From NCBI GenBank assembly GCA_028289545.1, contig JANQPG010000002.1, forward strand, positions 47,660 to 111,659: a DNA stretch of 64,000 bases, given 5' to 3'. The translations under genes and the position numbers were made by a program. The notes below the pieces were generated by a model. The model ran no database searches, had not been told where the DNA came from, and was given only the letters and a program-made list of their open reading frames with translations. Within the stretch, counting starts at the first letter, position 1; each line of letters starts with the position of its first letter. This document shows positions 18,536-28,218 of the stretch, piece after piece. Source of the stretch: Woeseiaceae bacterium (GTDB lineage: Bacteria; Pseudomonadota; Gammaproteobacteria; Steroidobacterales; Woeseiaceae).

Positions 18536-19660
18536 ATGGATTTTTCTCTCAGTGAAGAACAACAGATGCTCGAAGACAGCGTTGCGAAGTACCTGAGCAA
18601 CGACTACGACTTCGACACCCGGCAGCGTTACTCGGGCAGTCCGAAAGGCTACAGCGACGAGGTCTGGAAACAGTTTGCCGAGCTCGGCTGGACCGCCGTG
18701 CCCTTCAGCGAAGCGGACGGCGGTTTCGGCTACGGTCCGGTCGAGATCATGCTCATGATGCGCTTGTTCGGCCGCGGACTCGTCGTCGAGCCGTATCTCG
18801 CCAACGTGGTGCTGGCCGGTGGCGCGTTGCGCCGCAGTGGCTCCGATGCGCAGAAGGCGGAGTGGCTCGGCGGCCTGATCGCCGGGGAAACCCAGGCGGC
18901 GCTTGCACATATCGAGCCTCAGAGCCGATACGAGCTCGACAACGTGGCGAGCACGGCCGTCGCCGACGATCAAGGCTATCTGCTGAGCGGGCACAAGGCC
19001 GTTGTCCTGAACGGAGGCAACGCTGACCTGTTGATCGTGTCCGCGAGAACCTCGGGCGGGCAGAACGATGCGGACGGGATCTCGCTGTTTCTCGTCCCGG
19101 GCGACGCGGACGGCCTGACCGTACGTCGCTATGCAACGGTCGACGGCCAGCAGGCTGCGGAAATCGAATTCGACAACCTGCGGGTAGCCGCCGACGCCTG
19201 CCTGGGCGAACCGGGACAGGCGCTACCCGTTATCCGGAGCGTATTCGATGAGGCGACGCTTGCCGTGTGCGCGGAGGCCGTCGGCATCATGCAGGTCATG
19301 ACCGAGAAGACCGTCGAATACTCGAAGAGCCGCGTGCAGTTCGGCGTCCCGATCGGCAGTTTTCAGGCGCTGCAGCACCGCATGGTGGACATGCTTACAG
19401 CGTGCGAGCAGAGCTACTCACTGCTGTTGTGGGCCACAATGCTCGCCGCGGACGGCCAAGAAGGCACGGCGCACGCCATCAGTTCACTGAAGTACCAGAT
19501 CGGCACCGCCGGCAAAAAAGTGGGACAGGAAGCCGTGCAAATTCACGGCGGCATGGGCGTCACCTGGGAACTCGACATTGCCCACTACTTCAAGCGCCTG
19601 ACGGCGATCGGGCAGCTGTTCGGCAACGCCGATTTCCACCTGGACAGACTGGCGGTCTGA
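18536..19660 (+). CDS. Acyl-CoA dehydrogenase, small-subunit (PimD-like) type
   Basis: 374 residues beginning 'MDFSLSEEQQMLEDSVAKYL'. The middle domain is divergent and lacks the neat 'TEPxxGSD' FAD segment. The C-terminal 'RVQFGVPIGSFQALQHRM' and 'AVQIHGGMGVTWE' (written QEAVQIHGGMGVTWELD in the chain) are family hallmarks. Paired acyl-CoA dehydrogenases act as heterotetramers with one FAD per pair, and the tight spacing to the upstream paralogue supports that. The substrate is probably a long, dicarboxylic or cyclic acyl-CoA, by inference only. Confidence 0.9.
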   Translation: MDFSLSEEQQMLEDSVAKYLSNDYDFDTRQRYSGSPKGYSDEVWKQFAELGWTAVPFSEADGGFGYGPVEIMLMMRLFGRGLVVEPYLANVVLAGGALRRSGSDAQKAEWLGGLIAGETQAALAHIEPQSRYELDNVASTAVADDQGYLLSGHKAVVLNGGNADLLIVSARTSGGQNDADGISLFLVPGDADGLTVRRYATVDGQQAAEIEFDNLRVAADACLGEPGQALPVIRSVFDEATLAVCAEAVGIMQVMTEKTVEYSKSRVQFGVPIGSFQALQHRMVDMLTACEQSYSLLLWATMLAADGQEGTAHAISSLKYQIGTAGKKVGQEAVQIHGGMGVTWELDIAHYFKRLTAIGQLFGNADFHLDRLAV

Positions 19661-19669
19661 CGCGCCCCC

Positions 19670-20473
19670 GTGCAGGTTTCCGGCGTCATTACGATTACGA
19701 CCGATTTCGGACACAAGGGGCCGTTTGCCGCCGTCATGCGCGGCGCCATCCTGTCGCGTTTCGCCGCCGCCAAGGTTGTCGATCTGACCCACGACATCCC
19801 CGCGCAGTGGCCGCCCGAGGCGGGTTTCTGGGTAAGCCGCGCGTATCGCTACTTTCCCGCGGGCAGTGTCCATCTCGCGATCGTCGACCCTGGCGTCGGC
19901 ACCGAGCGCAGGATCCTGCTCGCCGAAACGGACGGCCATTGTTTCATGGCGCCCGACAACGGGCTCCTGGCCGGGCTGCTCGACGCGGCAGAAGATGCCC
20001 GGGTATGGCACCTGGACTTCGGCCGCCTCGCTCGAGAGGGCATTCCGCCGCCGAGCAACACGTTCCACGGCCGTGACGTATTTGCGCCCGCCGCGGCGCT
20101 GATCGCGAGCGGCCGCATGACCGCGGCCGACCTGGGCACCGCCACCGACGAATGGATTCCCGGGTGGCTCGACGAACCGGAGGTATCGGCGAACCGCATC
20201 AAAGGCAGTATTGTCACGGTGGATTCGTTCGGCAACCTGATCAGCAACGTAGACGCCGAGCTGTTGAACGACTTCAAGTCACCGGTCGTATCGGTCGCCG
20301 GACACACCCTGCCGATGCTGAAAACCTACGGCCGCGCGACTCCGGGCGATCATCTCGCCCTGATCAACTCCTTTGCCGTCGTGGAAATTGCGTTGGCCGA
20401 GGGCAACGCAGCGGAATCGCTGGGTATCGGGCGTGGCGCGCCGCTGGTCATTACCGACGGTGCAAACGCCTGA
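19670..20473 (+). CDS. S-adenosyl-L-methionine hydrolase (adenosine-forming), DUF62 family
   Basis: 267 residues from GTG at 19670, nine bases after the dehydrogenase gene. 'ITITTDFGHKGPFAAVMRG' opens the SAM-binding domain. 'IVDPGVGTERR' carries the conserved Asp and Arg and 'NTFHGRDVFAPAAA' the conserved His of the water-activating triad. The smaller C-terminal domain includes 'VDSFGNLISNV'. The family hydrolyses SAM to adenosine and methionine; fluorinase and chlorinase are specialised relatives, but this protein has the hydrolase triad. Its link to the acyl-CoA dehydrogenases is unclear. Confidence 0.9.
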   Translation: MQVSGVITITTDFGHKGPFAAVMRGAILSRFAAAKVVDLTHDIPAQWPPEAGFWVSRAYRYFPAGSVHLAIVDPGVGTERRILLAETDGHCFMAPDNGLLAGLLDAAEDARVWHLDFGRLAREGIPPPSNTFHGRDVFAPAAALIASGRMTAADLGTATDEWIPGWLDEPEVSANRIKGSIVTVDSFGNLISNVDAELLNDFKSPVVSVAGHTLPMLKTYGRATPGDHLALINSFAVVEIALAEGNAAESLGIGRGAPLVITDGANA

Positions 20474-20513
20474 CGATACCTGGCTCGGAAGTCTGGCCGG
20501 TGAGACCTCCAGG

Positions 20514-22181
20514 CTAGCCGAGCGCCTGTTTCTCCAGCTTGGCCCAGGAGTCGCGCAGACTCACGACGCGATTGAATACGGCTCGATCAGCCGTCGAATC
20601 CTGATCCTTCACGAAGTAACCGAGACGTTCGAACTGCACGGGTTCGTCGCCGGCGTCTGCGAGCGCCGGTTCGAGCTTCGCGGCAAGCGTTTCCAATGAG
20701 TTCTCGTTCAACACGCTCGTAAAGTCGTCGACGGCATTCGGATTCGCCTCCCGGAACAGACGATCGTAAAGACGAACTTCCGCGTCGACCGCGTGCGACG
20801 CCGACACCCAGTGTATTGTGCCCTTCACCTTGCGATCGCTGTTCGCGGAGCCGCTGCGGGTCGACTCGTCGTAGCTGCAGTGGAGTTCGACGACGTTGCC
20901 GTCCGCATCCTTGACCACCTCGTCGCACTGAATGATGTAGGCCGAGCGCAGGCGCACTTCGCCGCCGGGCTTGAGCCGGAAGAACTTGCGCGGCGCATCC
21001 TCCATGAAGTCGTCGCGCTCTATCCAAAGCTCGCGCGAGAACGGCACCTCCCGCTGCCCCATCTCCGGGCGGTTCGGGTGATTCATGGCGGTCACGGTTT
21101 CCGTTTGCTCCGCCGGATAGTTCGTCAGTACCACCTTGAGCGGCCGCAGCACACCCATGCGTCGCGGCGCCCCGTCACCCAGCGCTTCGCGCACGCTGTT
21201 TTCGAGCATGCCCATCTCGATCAGCTTGTCTTTTTTGGTCACGCCGGCGCGCTGCACAAAATCGCGCAGGGCCGCGGGCGGGTAGCCGCGGCGGCGCATG
21301 CCCGCGATCGTCGGCATGCGCGGATCGTCCCAGCCGCTCACGATACCCTGGTCGATCAACGCCTTGAGCTTGCGCTTGCTGGTCACCGAATACGCGACAT
21401 TCAGGCGCGAGAACTCGATCTGCCGCGGCCGGCCCTCGGGCTCGACCTGATCGAGCAGCCAGTCGTACAGCGGGCGATGGTCTTCAAACTCCAGGGTGCA
21501 CAACGAATGAGTAATGCCTTCGTAGGCATCCGACAGCGTGTGCGCAAAATCGTACATTGGGTAAATACACCAGTCATCACCCGTGCGCTGGTGATCGATA
21601 TGCCGAATGCGATACAGCGTCGGATCGCGCAAATTCATGTTGGGCGAGGCCATGTCGATCTTCGCGCGCAGCACATGCTCGCCGTCGGCAAACTCGCCGG
21701 CGCGCATACGCCGAAACAGATCGAGATTCTCGGCGACGCTGCGCTGGCGGTAAGGGCTGTCGGTGCCCGCTTCTGTCAACGTGCCTCTATAGCGCCGAAT
21801 GTCTTCCGCCGACAGGCTGTCGACGTAAGCCAGTCCGTTTTCGATCAGCAGCACGGCAGCGTCGTACAGCGCCTCGAAGTAGTCCGACGCATGTGTCAGG
21901 CGGCTCTGCCAGTCGAACCCCAGCCAGCGGACGTCGCGCTCGATGGCGCGGACAAATTCCTCGTCCTCCTTGCCCGGGTTGGTGTCGTCGTAGCGCAGGA
22001 AGGTCCGCCCACCCGTTTCCGCCGCGACGCCAAAATTCAGGCAGATCGACATGACGTGCCCCATGTGCAGATAGCCGTTGGGCTCGGGCGGGAAGCGGGT
22101 CACGATCTCGGCGTGCTTCCCGGATTCGAGATCCGTCTGGATGATGTCGCGGATGAAGTCCCGCGGGGGCTCTTGGCTCAT
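20514..22181 (-). CDS. glnS: Glutaminyl-tRNA synthetase
   Basis: 555 residues from ATG at 22181, almost exactly the E. coli length; the frame stays open 143 codons upstream but that part runs into the thrS leader. The class I 'HIGH' signature is in '[12 protein letters not shown]' and the 'KMSKS' loop reads 'VTSKRKL'. The anticodon-binding beta-barrels follow ('[11 protein letters not shown]', '[16 protein letters not shown]'). Direct glutaminylation by GlnRS, typical of gammaproteobacteria, rather than the amidotransferase route, is implied. It is divergent from thrS. Confidence 0.97.
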   Translation of the reverse strand: MSQEPPRDFIRDIIQTDLESGKHAEIVTRFPPEPNGYLHMGHVMSICLNFGVAAETGGRTFLRYDDTNPGKEDEEFVRAIERDVRWLGFDWQSRLTHASDYFEALYDAAVLLIENGLAYVDSLSAEDIRRYRGTLTEAGTDSPYRQRSVAENLDLFRRMRAGEFADGEHVLRAKIDMASPNMNLRDPTLYRIRHIDHQRTGDDWCIYPMYDFAHTLSDAYEGITHSLCTLEFEDHRPLYDWLLDQVEPEGRPRQIEFSRLNVAYSVTSKRKLKALIDQGIVSGWDDPRMPTIAGMRRRGYPPAALRDFVQRAGVTKKDKLIEMGMLENSVREALGDGAPRRMGVLRPLKVVLTNYPAEQTETVTAMNHPNRPEMGQREVPFSRELWIERDDFMEDAPRKFFRLKPGGEVRLRSAYIIQCDEVVKDADGNVVELHCSYDESTRSGSANSDRKVKGTIHWVSASHAVDAEVRLYDRLFREANPNAVDDFTSVLNENSLETLAAKLEPALADAGDEPVQFERLGYFVKDQDSTADRAVFNRVVSLRDSWAKLEKQALG

Positions 22182-22211
22182 GGTCGTCGACACTCGTCGG
22201 CAAAGCGGCCT

Positions 22212-22241
22212 ATTGTAGTGATCCCCAGTTCGGCATAACAA
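22212..22241 (-). promoter_or_regulatory. Candidate sigma70 promoter of glnS
   Basis: Read on the minus strand, TTGTTA (22241-22236) and TACAAT (22217-22212) are separated by 18 bases. The transcript would begin about 25 bases before the glnS ATG. Confidence 0.6.
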
Positions 22242-22273
22242 GACGACGGTGGTGTTTGCGCGAGCGCGGGCGC

Positions 22274-22359
22274 TACAATAGCCGGCCAGCGGGTATCCCG
22301 TCCGAGAAGCGGGCGAAGCCAGCCGGCTCCTTCGTTTAGAGCGACACCAGAAAATCACA
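22274..22359 (+). promoter_or_regulatory. thrS leader: -10 box and inverted-repeat structure
   Basis: A -10-like TACAAT (22274-22279) is followed by a leader of ~75 bases. It is bracketed by AGCCGGC (22280-22286) and GCCGGCT (22322-22328), which can pair. Inside lies a hairpin CGGG-TAT-CCCG (22290-22300). No clear Shine-Dalgarno precedes the thrS ATG. This suggests a structured control leader, as in E. coli thrS autoregulation, but the E. coli operator itself is not recognisable. Confidence 0.4.
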
Positions 22360-24285
22360 ATGCCACAGATCAGTCTGCCGGACGGTTCAGTCCGCGAATT
22401 CGAGAGCCCCGTGCACGGCGCCGCCGTTGCCGAGAGCATTAGCAGAAACCTTCTGAAAAACGCCGTAGCCGCGCGCGTCAACGGCGAACTCTGGGATCTC
22501 ACGCGCGAGATCGACTCCGACGCCACGGTGGAGATCGTCACGCGAGACAGCGCTGACGGCGTGGAACTCCTGCGCCACGACGCCGCGCATGTCCTGGCCG
22601 AGGCGGTCAAGGAGCTGTGGCCCGAAACGCAGGTAACGATCGGCCCGGCGATCGAGAACGGCTTCTATTACGATTTTGCCCGCGAAGAGGCGTTCACGGA
22701 GGACGATCTCGCGGTCATCGAAGAGCGCATGAAGGCCATCGTCGAGCGCGACGAAACCATCGAGCGCGAACTCTGGGACCGTGACGAGGCCGTACAGTTT
22801 TTCCGCGACATGGGCGAAGAATACAAAGCCGAGATCATTGCCGATATCCCGAGCGACGAGCCCATAACCCTTTATCGTCAGGGCGATTTCATCGATCTCT
22901 GCCGCGGACCGCACTTGCCGTCGACGGGCAAGCTCGGCAAGGCGTTCAAGCTGACCCATGTGTCCGGCGCTTACTGGCGCGGCGATGCGAACAACGAGAT
23001 GCTGCAGCGTGTTTACGGCACCGCGTGGCCCAACGAAAAGGCGCTGCGCAAGTATCTGCACATGCTCGAGGAAGCCGAGAAGCGCGATCACCGGCGCCTC
23101 GGCCGCGTCATGGACCTGTTCCACTTCCAGGAAGAGGCGCCCGGCGCCGTATTCTGGCATCCAAACGGCTGGACGCTGTTCCAGACGCTGATCGGCTTCA
23201 TGCGCGAGCAGCAGAATGCCGCCGGGTATCGCGAGATCAACACCCCGGAAGTGGTCGACCGCTCACTCTGGGAAGCGTCCGGCCACTGGCAATCGTTTGG
23301 CGAGCACATGTACACGACCGAAACGGTGGACGGCCGGCACTACGCCATCAAGCCCATGAACTGTCCGGGGCACGTACAGGTGTTCAAGCAAGGCATCACG
23401 AGCTACCGCGACCTGCCCTACCGGGTTGCCGAGTTCGGCAAATGCCACCGCTACGAGCCGTCCGGGGCGCTGCACGGCATGATGCGCGTGCGCGCGTTTA
23501 CGCAGGACGATGCGCACATATTCTGCACACTCGATCAGATCACCAGCGAATCCATCGCCGTCTGCAACCTGATTCTGAGCATTTATCGGAGTTTCGGATT
23601 CGACGACGTGCGTATCAAGTTCGCCGACCGACCGGAGGTCCGGGTCGGTGAAGACGCCGTATGGGACCAGGCCGAAGCCGCCTTGCTCAAGGCGCTCGAA
23701 GACGCTGAACTCGAGTACACGCACAACCCGGGCGAGGGAGCGTTCTACGGGCCCAAGCTGGAGTTCGTTCTGCGTGACGCCATTGGCCGTGACTGGCAAT
23801 GCGGAACGCTGCAGGTCGACCTGAACATGCCCGGTCGTCTCGGCGCACATTACATTGGCGAAGATGGCGAGAAACACGTGCCCGTGATGCTGCACCGGGC
23901 CATCTTCGGCTCGCTCGAACGCTTCATCGGCATACTAATCGAGCATCATGCCGGCAATTTGCCATTGTGGCTCGCACCGTTGCAGGTGAAAGTATTGACC
24001 ATTACGTCGGACGCGGACGACTTTGCAAGGAGTGTCGTCGAGCGTCTGCGCAAGGCGGGCATCCGGGCGGAAGCCGACCTGCGCAACGAGAAAATCTCGT
24101 ACAAAGTACGTGAGCACAGCGTCTCGAAGGTCCCCGTGCTGTTTGCGGTGGGCCAGCGCGAAGTCGAGGTGGACAGCGTGGCGATCCGGCGTCTGGGCTC
24201 AAAACGGCAGACTGTGCTGCCCGTGGAAGAAGCCATTGCAAACCTCAAGGAGGAGATCGACAGCAAGGCCGGCGCACCGTCGTAA
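22360..24285 (+). CDS. thrS: Threonyl-tRNA synthetase
   Basis: 641 residues, one fewer than E. coli. The TGS domain covers the first ~60 residues. The editing domain has '[16 protein letters not shown]', and class II motifs include '[13 protein letters not shown]', '[12 protein letters not shown]' (zinc Cys), '[19 protein letters not shown]' and '[13 protein letters not shown]'. A C-terminal anticodon-binding domain follows. In most gammaproteobacteria infC-rpmI-rplT follow thrS; here the next gene is a TonB fusion protein, so the usual cluster is broken. Confidence 0.98.
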   Translation: MPQISLPDGSVREFESPVHGAAVAESISRNLLKNAVAARVNGELWDLTREIDSDATVEIVTRDSADGVELLRHDAAHVLAEAVKELWPETQVTIGPAIENGFYYDFAREEAFTEDDLAVIEERMKAIVERDETIERELWDRDEAVQFFRDMGEEYKAEIIADIPSDEPITLYRQGDFIDLCRGPHLPSTGKLGKAFKLTHVSGAYWRGDANNEMLQRVYGTAWPNEKALRKYLHMLEEAEKRDHRRLGRVMDLFHFQEEAPGAVFWHPNGWTLFQTLIGFMREQQNAAGYREINTPEVVDRSLWEASGHWQSFGEHMYTTETVDGRHYAIKPMNCPGHVQVFKQGITSYRDLPYRVAEFGKCHRYEPSGALHGMMRVRAFTQDDAHIFCTLDQITSESIAVCNLILSIYRSFGFDDVRIKFADRPEVRVGEDAVWDQAEAALLKALEDAELEYTHNPGEGAFYGPKLEFVLRDAIGRDWQCGTLQVDLNMPGRLGAHYIGEDGEKHVPVMLHRAIFGSLERFIGILIEHHAGNLPLWLAPLQVKVLTITSDADDFARSVVERLRKAGIRAEADLRNEKISYKVREHSVSKVPVLFAVGQREVEVDSVAIRRLGSKRQTVLPVEEAIANLKEEIDSKAGAPS

Positions 24286-24485
24286 ACGGGGCTCTGCACC
24301 GCTAGAGAGCGCCCGTGGCGCCGCCGTAAGGCCGAACGTGACGTGACCTGCACGGCAACTGTGCGACTCGTCACAATTTGACAATTCCGTCGGCTTCGGG
24401 CGACAGGCTTCGAATAACACGGGGATATACTGCACGTTCGCCGAGAAGACGCTGGCCATTGGACATAAAACGCGGAGGTCCGGAA

Positions 24486-27350
24486 GTGCCCCTTGAGCAA
24501 TTCAAAACACAGGTGCTGCTGCTGCACAGCGAACAGACCACGCTCGACACCCTGAGCGCCGGTATCACTGATCGCTACACCGTGCATTGCGCCACGAGCG
24601 GCACGGAGGCTCTGAACACCCTCGGCGAGACTCCGATTCACGTCATCATTTCCGCGCAGAACCTGCCGGGAATGAGCGGGGTCGAAGCGCTCCGCGAGGC
24701 GAAGAAACGCTCTCCGGAGACAATCGGCATTCTGCTTGCCGGTCAAAACGACAAGGGGCTCGAAGCCCTGGTCGGTGAAAAGGAAGTTTTCCAGGTTGTC
24801 CGTGGTGGCATCAGCAGCGACGACCTGACCAAGCTGATCGACAATGCCACGCGGCAGATGCGGCTCATGGCGCTGGCCGAGTCGGCCAACGACACGCGCG
24901 CCAACCCGGATGAATCCGGCCAGCACATCGTCATGGAGACGAGCGAAAACGGCGCCACGATCATCTCTGACGGCACCGGCACGGTGCCGATACTCGACCC
25001 CAAACGCGTGTCGGCGGCAGTAACCGCGGGCGCGCAGGCCGTTGACGTCCTCGTGCTGTCGAAAGATCAGGAGTTCCTCACGACCATTCGCGAATCGACG
25101 CGCGGGCTCCACAACGTCTTCGCCGCCGACACGCTCGCCGCGGCGGAAGAAGCCATCAGCAGCAACAAGGTTGGCGTCGTGGTCGTCGATGCCGGCATGG
25201 TCGGCTCGAACGTCGAGAAACTGACCGTACACTTACGTCGCACGACAAAACGCCTGGTGTCCATCGTTGCGGGACGGCGCGACGACGGCGAAATGCTGAT
25301 GGACCTGATCAACCGCGGCAAGGTCTACCGTTTCCTGCTCAAGCCGGTATCGCCCGGTCGGGCGCGCCTCGCAATCGAGGCATCCGTCAAGCATCACCTC
25401 GAGGCGCCGGATTCCGCGTTCAAACTCGGCGCAGGCCCCGACAAGCCTCAGCCGGCGGCAGAACCGCCCAAACCGGCGAGCAAGCCCGCCGAAAAAGAGG
25501 CCAGGAAGGCGGCCGAGAAGGCCGTTGCGGAACCGCCCAAGCAGGCTGCGCCGGCCAAAGCGCCCCCCACTCCCGCTGCTGAAGCGCCACCGGTCGAGGG
25601 CAGAAAAGAGCCGACGATACTCCCCGACATCGAGATCGAGGCACCCGACAGCGGGCTGACCGACGCTTTCGACGAGAAGGACAAGAGTTTCACGGAAACC
25701 ATGACCGGCATCGTGGCCACGGTCAGCGAATCGATCACGGGCCGGAAAGAACAGCCCGAACCCGAACCTGGACCCGAAGTGCCGTTCGACAACCTGGCGA
25801 CCGCCGACAGCGGCGGCAGCTCACCGTTCTCGAACGTGAAGGTACTGGGCGGGATTGCCGCGGCAGTTGTTGCGGTCGCCGCCCTTGGCTTCTGGATGCT
25901 GAGTGGCGACGACGAACCGGCTGGCGCACCGCCGTCGACGGCCGATGTGCCGCCGGCCGCCACGGACCCGGCACCGCAGGTGCCGTCCGGCACGGTTGGC
26001 GAATCGCAGATACCCGTCAGCACCACGGTTGACGCAGACGCCCTCGCCGGCACGGCACGGCAGCTCCGCGATGCGGGACAGATCTATGCACCGGCAGGCG
26101 ACAACGCCGTCGAAGCGTTTGCCAGCGCCATTGCCGCCGACCCCACGGACAGCGCGCTCGCCGACGAATTTGCGGACGTTATTGACCAGACCATCTCGCT
26201 CGCTGAAGCCGCGATGCTCGAGGGTCGCGTAAGCGACGCCGCCGAGGCCATCGGTCGGGTCAGTGCGGCCGATCCGGGCCACCCTCGCCTGCCGTTCCTG
26301 ACGGCGCAGCTTCAGCAGATGCAGCTTCGCGATGCCCTTGCGTCCGCGCGCGCAGCCATACTCGATTCACGCTACCAGGATGCCGCAGAGTCCATTGCGA
26401 CCGCGCGTAGCCTCAACCCCGCGGACACCAGCGAAATTGTCCTTGTCGAAGCCGAACTGAACGAGGCCCGTAGCGCGGAACGCGTCGAAGACGTGCTGGC
26501 CACCGCCGCGGCCAGGCTTGCGTCCGGGCAGCTGCTCGAACCCGCCAACGACAACGCCCGCTACTACTACGAGCTGGCATTGAGCAACGATCCGGGCAAC
26601 CCGGCGGCGCAGGCGGGCCTGAAAATGATTTCCAGCACGCTGGTGCTCGAGGCCCGCACGGCTATCGACAATGGCCGGTTCGGCACAGCCGAACGGCTCT
26701 TGAACGACGTGCGCGAAATCGACGCCGGCAGCGCGGAGCTGGCCGGCGCCAGCCGCGCGCTGGGTGACGCTCGGCAACGCGCCGCAGACGAGCGCCGTCA
26801 AGCCGAAGCCCGCGCCGAGGCCGAACGCCAGGCGGAGGCCGAGCGACAGGCCGAGGCTGCACGCCAGGCGGAAGCGCAGCGCCTCGCCGCCGAAGCCGAA
26901 GTCGAGGCCGAGCGTCAAGCCGCCGCCTCGCCCGCGGACAGCACAACGGAAGAGCCAGCCCCGCAAGCACTCGCGGCGACGGCAGGACCTTCCGCCGGCA
27001 ACAGCGCCGGCTCGGTGGTGCCGCCGACCACGGCCAGCACGCCGCCTGCGACTCCGCTCCGCAACGACACACCGGTTGCGATCAGCTCACTCACGCGAAC
27101 AAAGTACGTCGCGCCGAAGTACCCTCGGGCGGCGGAACGCCGCAGCGTCTCGGGCTGGGTGGACGTCGTATTCACCGTGCAGGTGGACGGCACGGTCGCC
27201 GATATTGAAATTCGCGATTCCGAACCCGGCGATGTCTTCAACAACGCCGCCATCAAAGCGGTTGAGAAGTGGGAGTTCGAGCCGGTTATCGAGAATGATC
27301 GCTACGTCGAGAAGCGGGCGGGCGTCAGAATGATGTTCGCGATCGAATAA
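24486..27350 (+). CDS. Two receiver-like domains fused to a transmembrane TPR-TonB protein
   Basis: 954 residues from GTG at 24486, chosen for the GGAGGT seven bases upstream. Residues ~8-130 are a receiver-like domain whose phospho-acceptor position is Ala57 ('SAQNLPGMSG'), so it is probably a pseudo-receiver. Residues ~186-305 are a second receiver that keeps Asp235 and Lys286 but has a reduced acidic pocket. A Pro/Ala/Lys-rich linker leads to one membrane helix (~452-474), periplasmic TPR-like helices (~525-760), an Ala/Glu/Arg/Gln coiled coil (~765-825) and a C-terminal TonB domain (~875-954, 'APKYPRAAERRSVSGWVDV'). It probably lets a cytoplasmic signal modulate TonB-type energy transfer. 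Confidence 0.88.
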   Translation: MPLEQFKTQVLLLHSEQTTLDTLSAGITDRYTVHCATSGTEALNTLGETPIHVIISAQNLPGMSGVEALREAKKRSPETIGILLAGQNDKGLEALVGEKEVFQVVRGGISSDDLTKLIDNATRQMRLMALAESANDTRANPDESGQHIVMETSENGATIISDGTGTVPILDPKRVSAAVTAGAQAVDVLVLSKDQEFLTTIRESTRGLHNVFAADTLAAAEEAISSNKVGVVVVDAGMVGSNVEKLTVHLRRTTKRLVSIVAGRRDDGEMLMDLINRGKVYRFLLKPVSPGRARLAIEASVKHHLEAPDSAFKLGAGPDKPQPAAEPPKPASKPAEKEARKAAEKAVAEPPKQAAPAKAPPTPAAEAPPVEGRKEPTILPDIEIEAPDSGLTDAFDEKDKSFTETMTGIVATVSESITGRKEQPEPEPGPEVPFDNLATADSGGSSPFSNVKVLGGIAAAVVAVAALGFWMLSGDDEPAGAPPSTADVPPAATDPAPQVPSGTVGESQIPVSTTVDADALAGTARQLRDAGQIYAPAGDNAVEAFASAIAADPTDSALADEFADVIDQTISLAEAAMLEGRVSDAAEAIGRVSAADPGHPRLPFLTAQLQQMQLRDALASARAAILDSRYQDAAESIATARSLNPADTSEIVLVEAELNEARSAERVEDVLATAAARLASGQLLEPANDNARYYYELALSNDPGNPAAQAGLKMISSTLVLEARTAIDNGRFGTAERLLNDVREIDAGSAELAGASRALGDARQRAADERRQAEARAEAERQAEAERQAEAARQAEAQRLAAEAEVEAERQAAASPADSTTEEPAPQALAATAGPSAGNSAGSVVPPTTASTPPATPLRNDTPVAISSLTRTKYVAPKYPRAAERRSVSGWVDVVFTVQVDGTVADIEIRDSEPGDVFNNAAIKAVEKWEFEPVIENDRYVEKRAGVRMMFAIE

Positions 27351-27457
27351 ACGGTGCGTCCGGCGCCCGGGCACTACTGGGCAATTTTAGACATGCTGGA
27401 AACACCCGCGCGGAGCGGCTAAGCTTAGCGGACTTTTTGGGCCCTGGAGTCTCATTT

Positions 27458-28120
27458 GTGTCCGATACTCAGCTAGCCGCTCAGCCAGTAGCGCGAAAAC
27501 AGCAACAAAGATCCGTCCAGACCCAGCAGAAGCTGATTGACGCAGCCATCGAGGCATTCGCGGAGAATGGCTTCAAAGGCACGTCGACGCGCGATATTGC
27601 GGAACGGGCCGGGGTTCACCATCCACTAATCACCTACCACTTCAAGAGCAAGGATCAGCTCTGGAGGGCCGGTGCCGACAAGATCTGGAGCGAATTCAAC
27701 GATTCGCTCAACCGGGCGCTGGCGCGCTCCGAAGCAAGCCGGCCCCGCGCGCAGATGGCAACCCTGATCCGCGCTTACGTGATGTACGCGCAAAGTCAGC
27801 CCGCTCTCCACAAGATGATGCTCAACGAGTCCAGCTACCCCAACGCCCGACTCAACTGGCTCGTGGACAAGCATCTCAAGCCGTTCTATGAGGACACCGT
27901 AGCGCGGCTGTCCCACTTGCAGGATCTGGGACTGGCTCCGGGCGGAGATCCGGCGCTGCTGTTCAATCTGATCCGTGCCGCGGCAGGCAGTCTGCTCGCG
28001 TCCAACCTCGAGATCCGCCGCACGAGTGGCGTCGACTTCGAGTCCCGCGAGACCGTCGAGTCGCTCGCCGACATGATGGTGGACATATTCCTGCCCGTCA
28101 AAGAGAACGGACACGCCTGA
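27458..28120 (+). CDS. TetR/AcrR family transcriptional regulator
   Basis: 220 residues from GTG at 27458, which has GGAG eight bases upstream; a TTG seven codons earlier is the alternative. The N-terminal helix-turn-helix is classical ('AIEAFAENGFKGTSTRDI', 'VHHPLITYHFKSKDQLW'). The C-terminal ligand domain has a TetR_C-like 'NLIRAAAGSLLASNLEIRR' helix. It stands alone; no operator or partner gene is evident. Xenobiotic or fatty-acid sensing are both possible. Confidence 0.9.
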   Translation: MSDTQLAAQPVARKQQQRSVQTQQKLIDAAIEAFAENGFKGTSTRDIAERAGVHHPLITYHFKSKDQLWRAGADKIWSEFNDSLNRALARSEASRPRAQMATLIRAYVMYAQSQPALHKMMLNESSYPNARLNWLVDKHLKPFYEDTVARLSHLQDLGLAPGGDPALLFNLIRAAAGSLLASNLEIRRTSGVDFESRETVESLADMMVDIFLPVKENGHA

Positions 28121-28218
28121 GAAACGGCGCCGGAGCTCGTGACCGGCGGCAGTTTGCTACCGCACTGACGGTGCGACAGCGATTGTGCGGGCGGTAAAAA
28201 CTGTTGGGACCGTGGCCG

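Noticed and set aside
20793..22238. A 481-codon plus-strand frame across glnS
   Set aside because: It is opposite glnS, and its composition is that of a GC-driven shadow.
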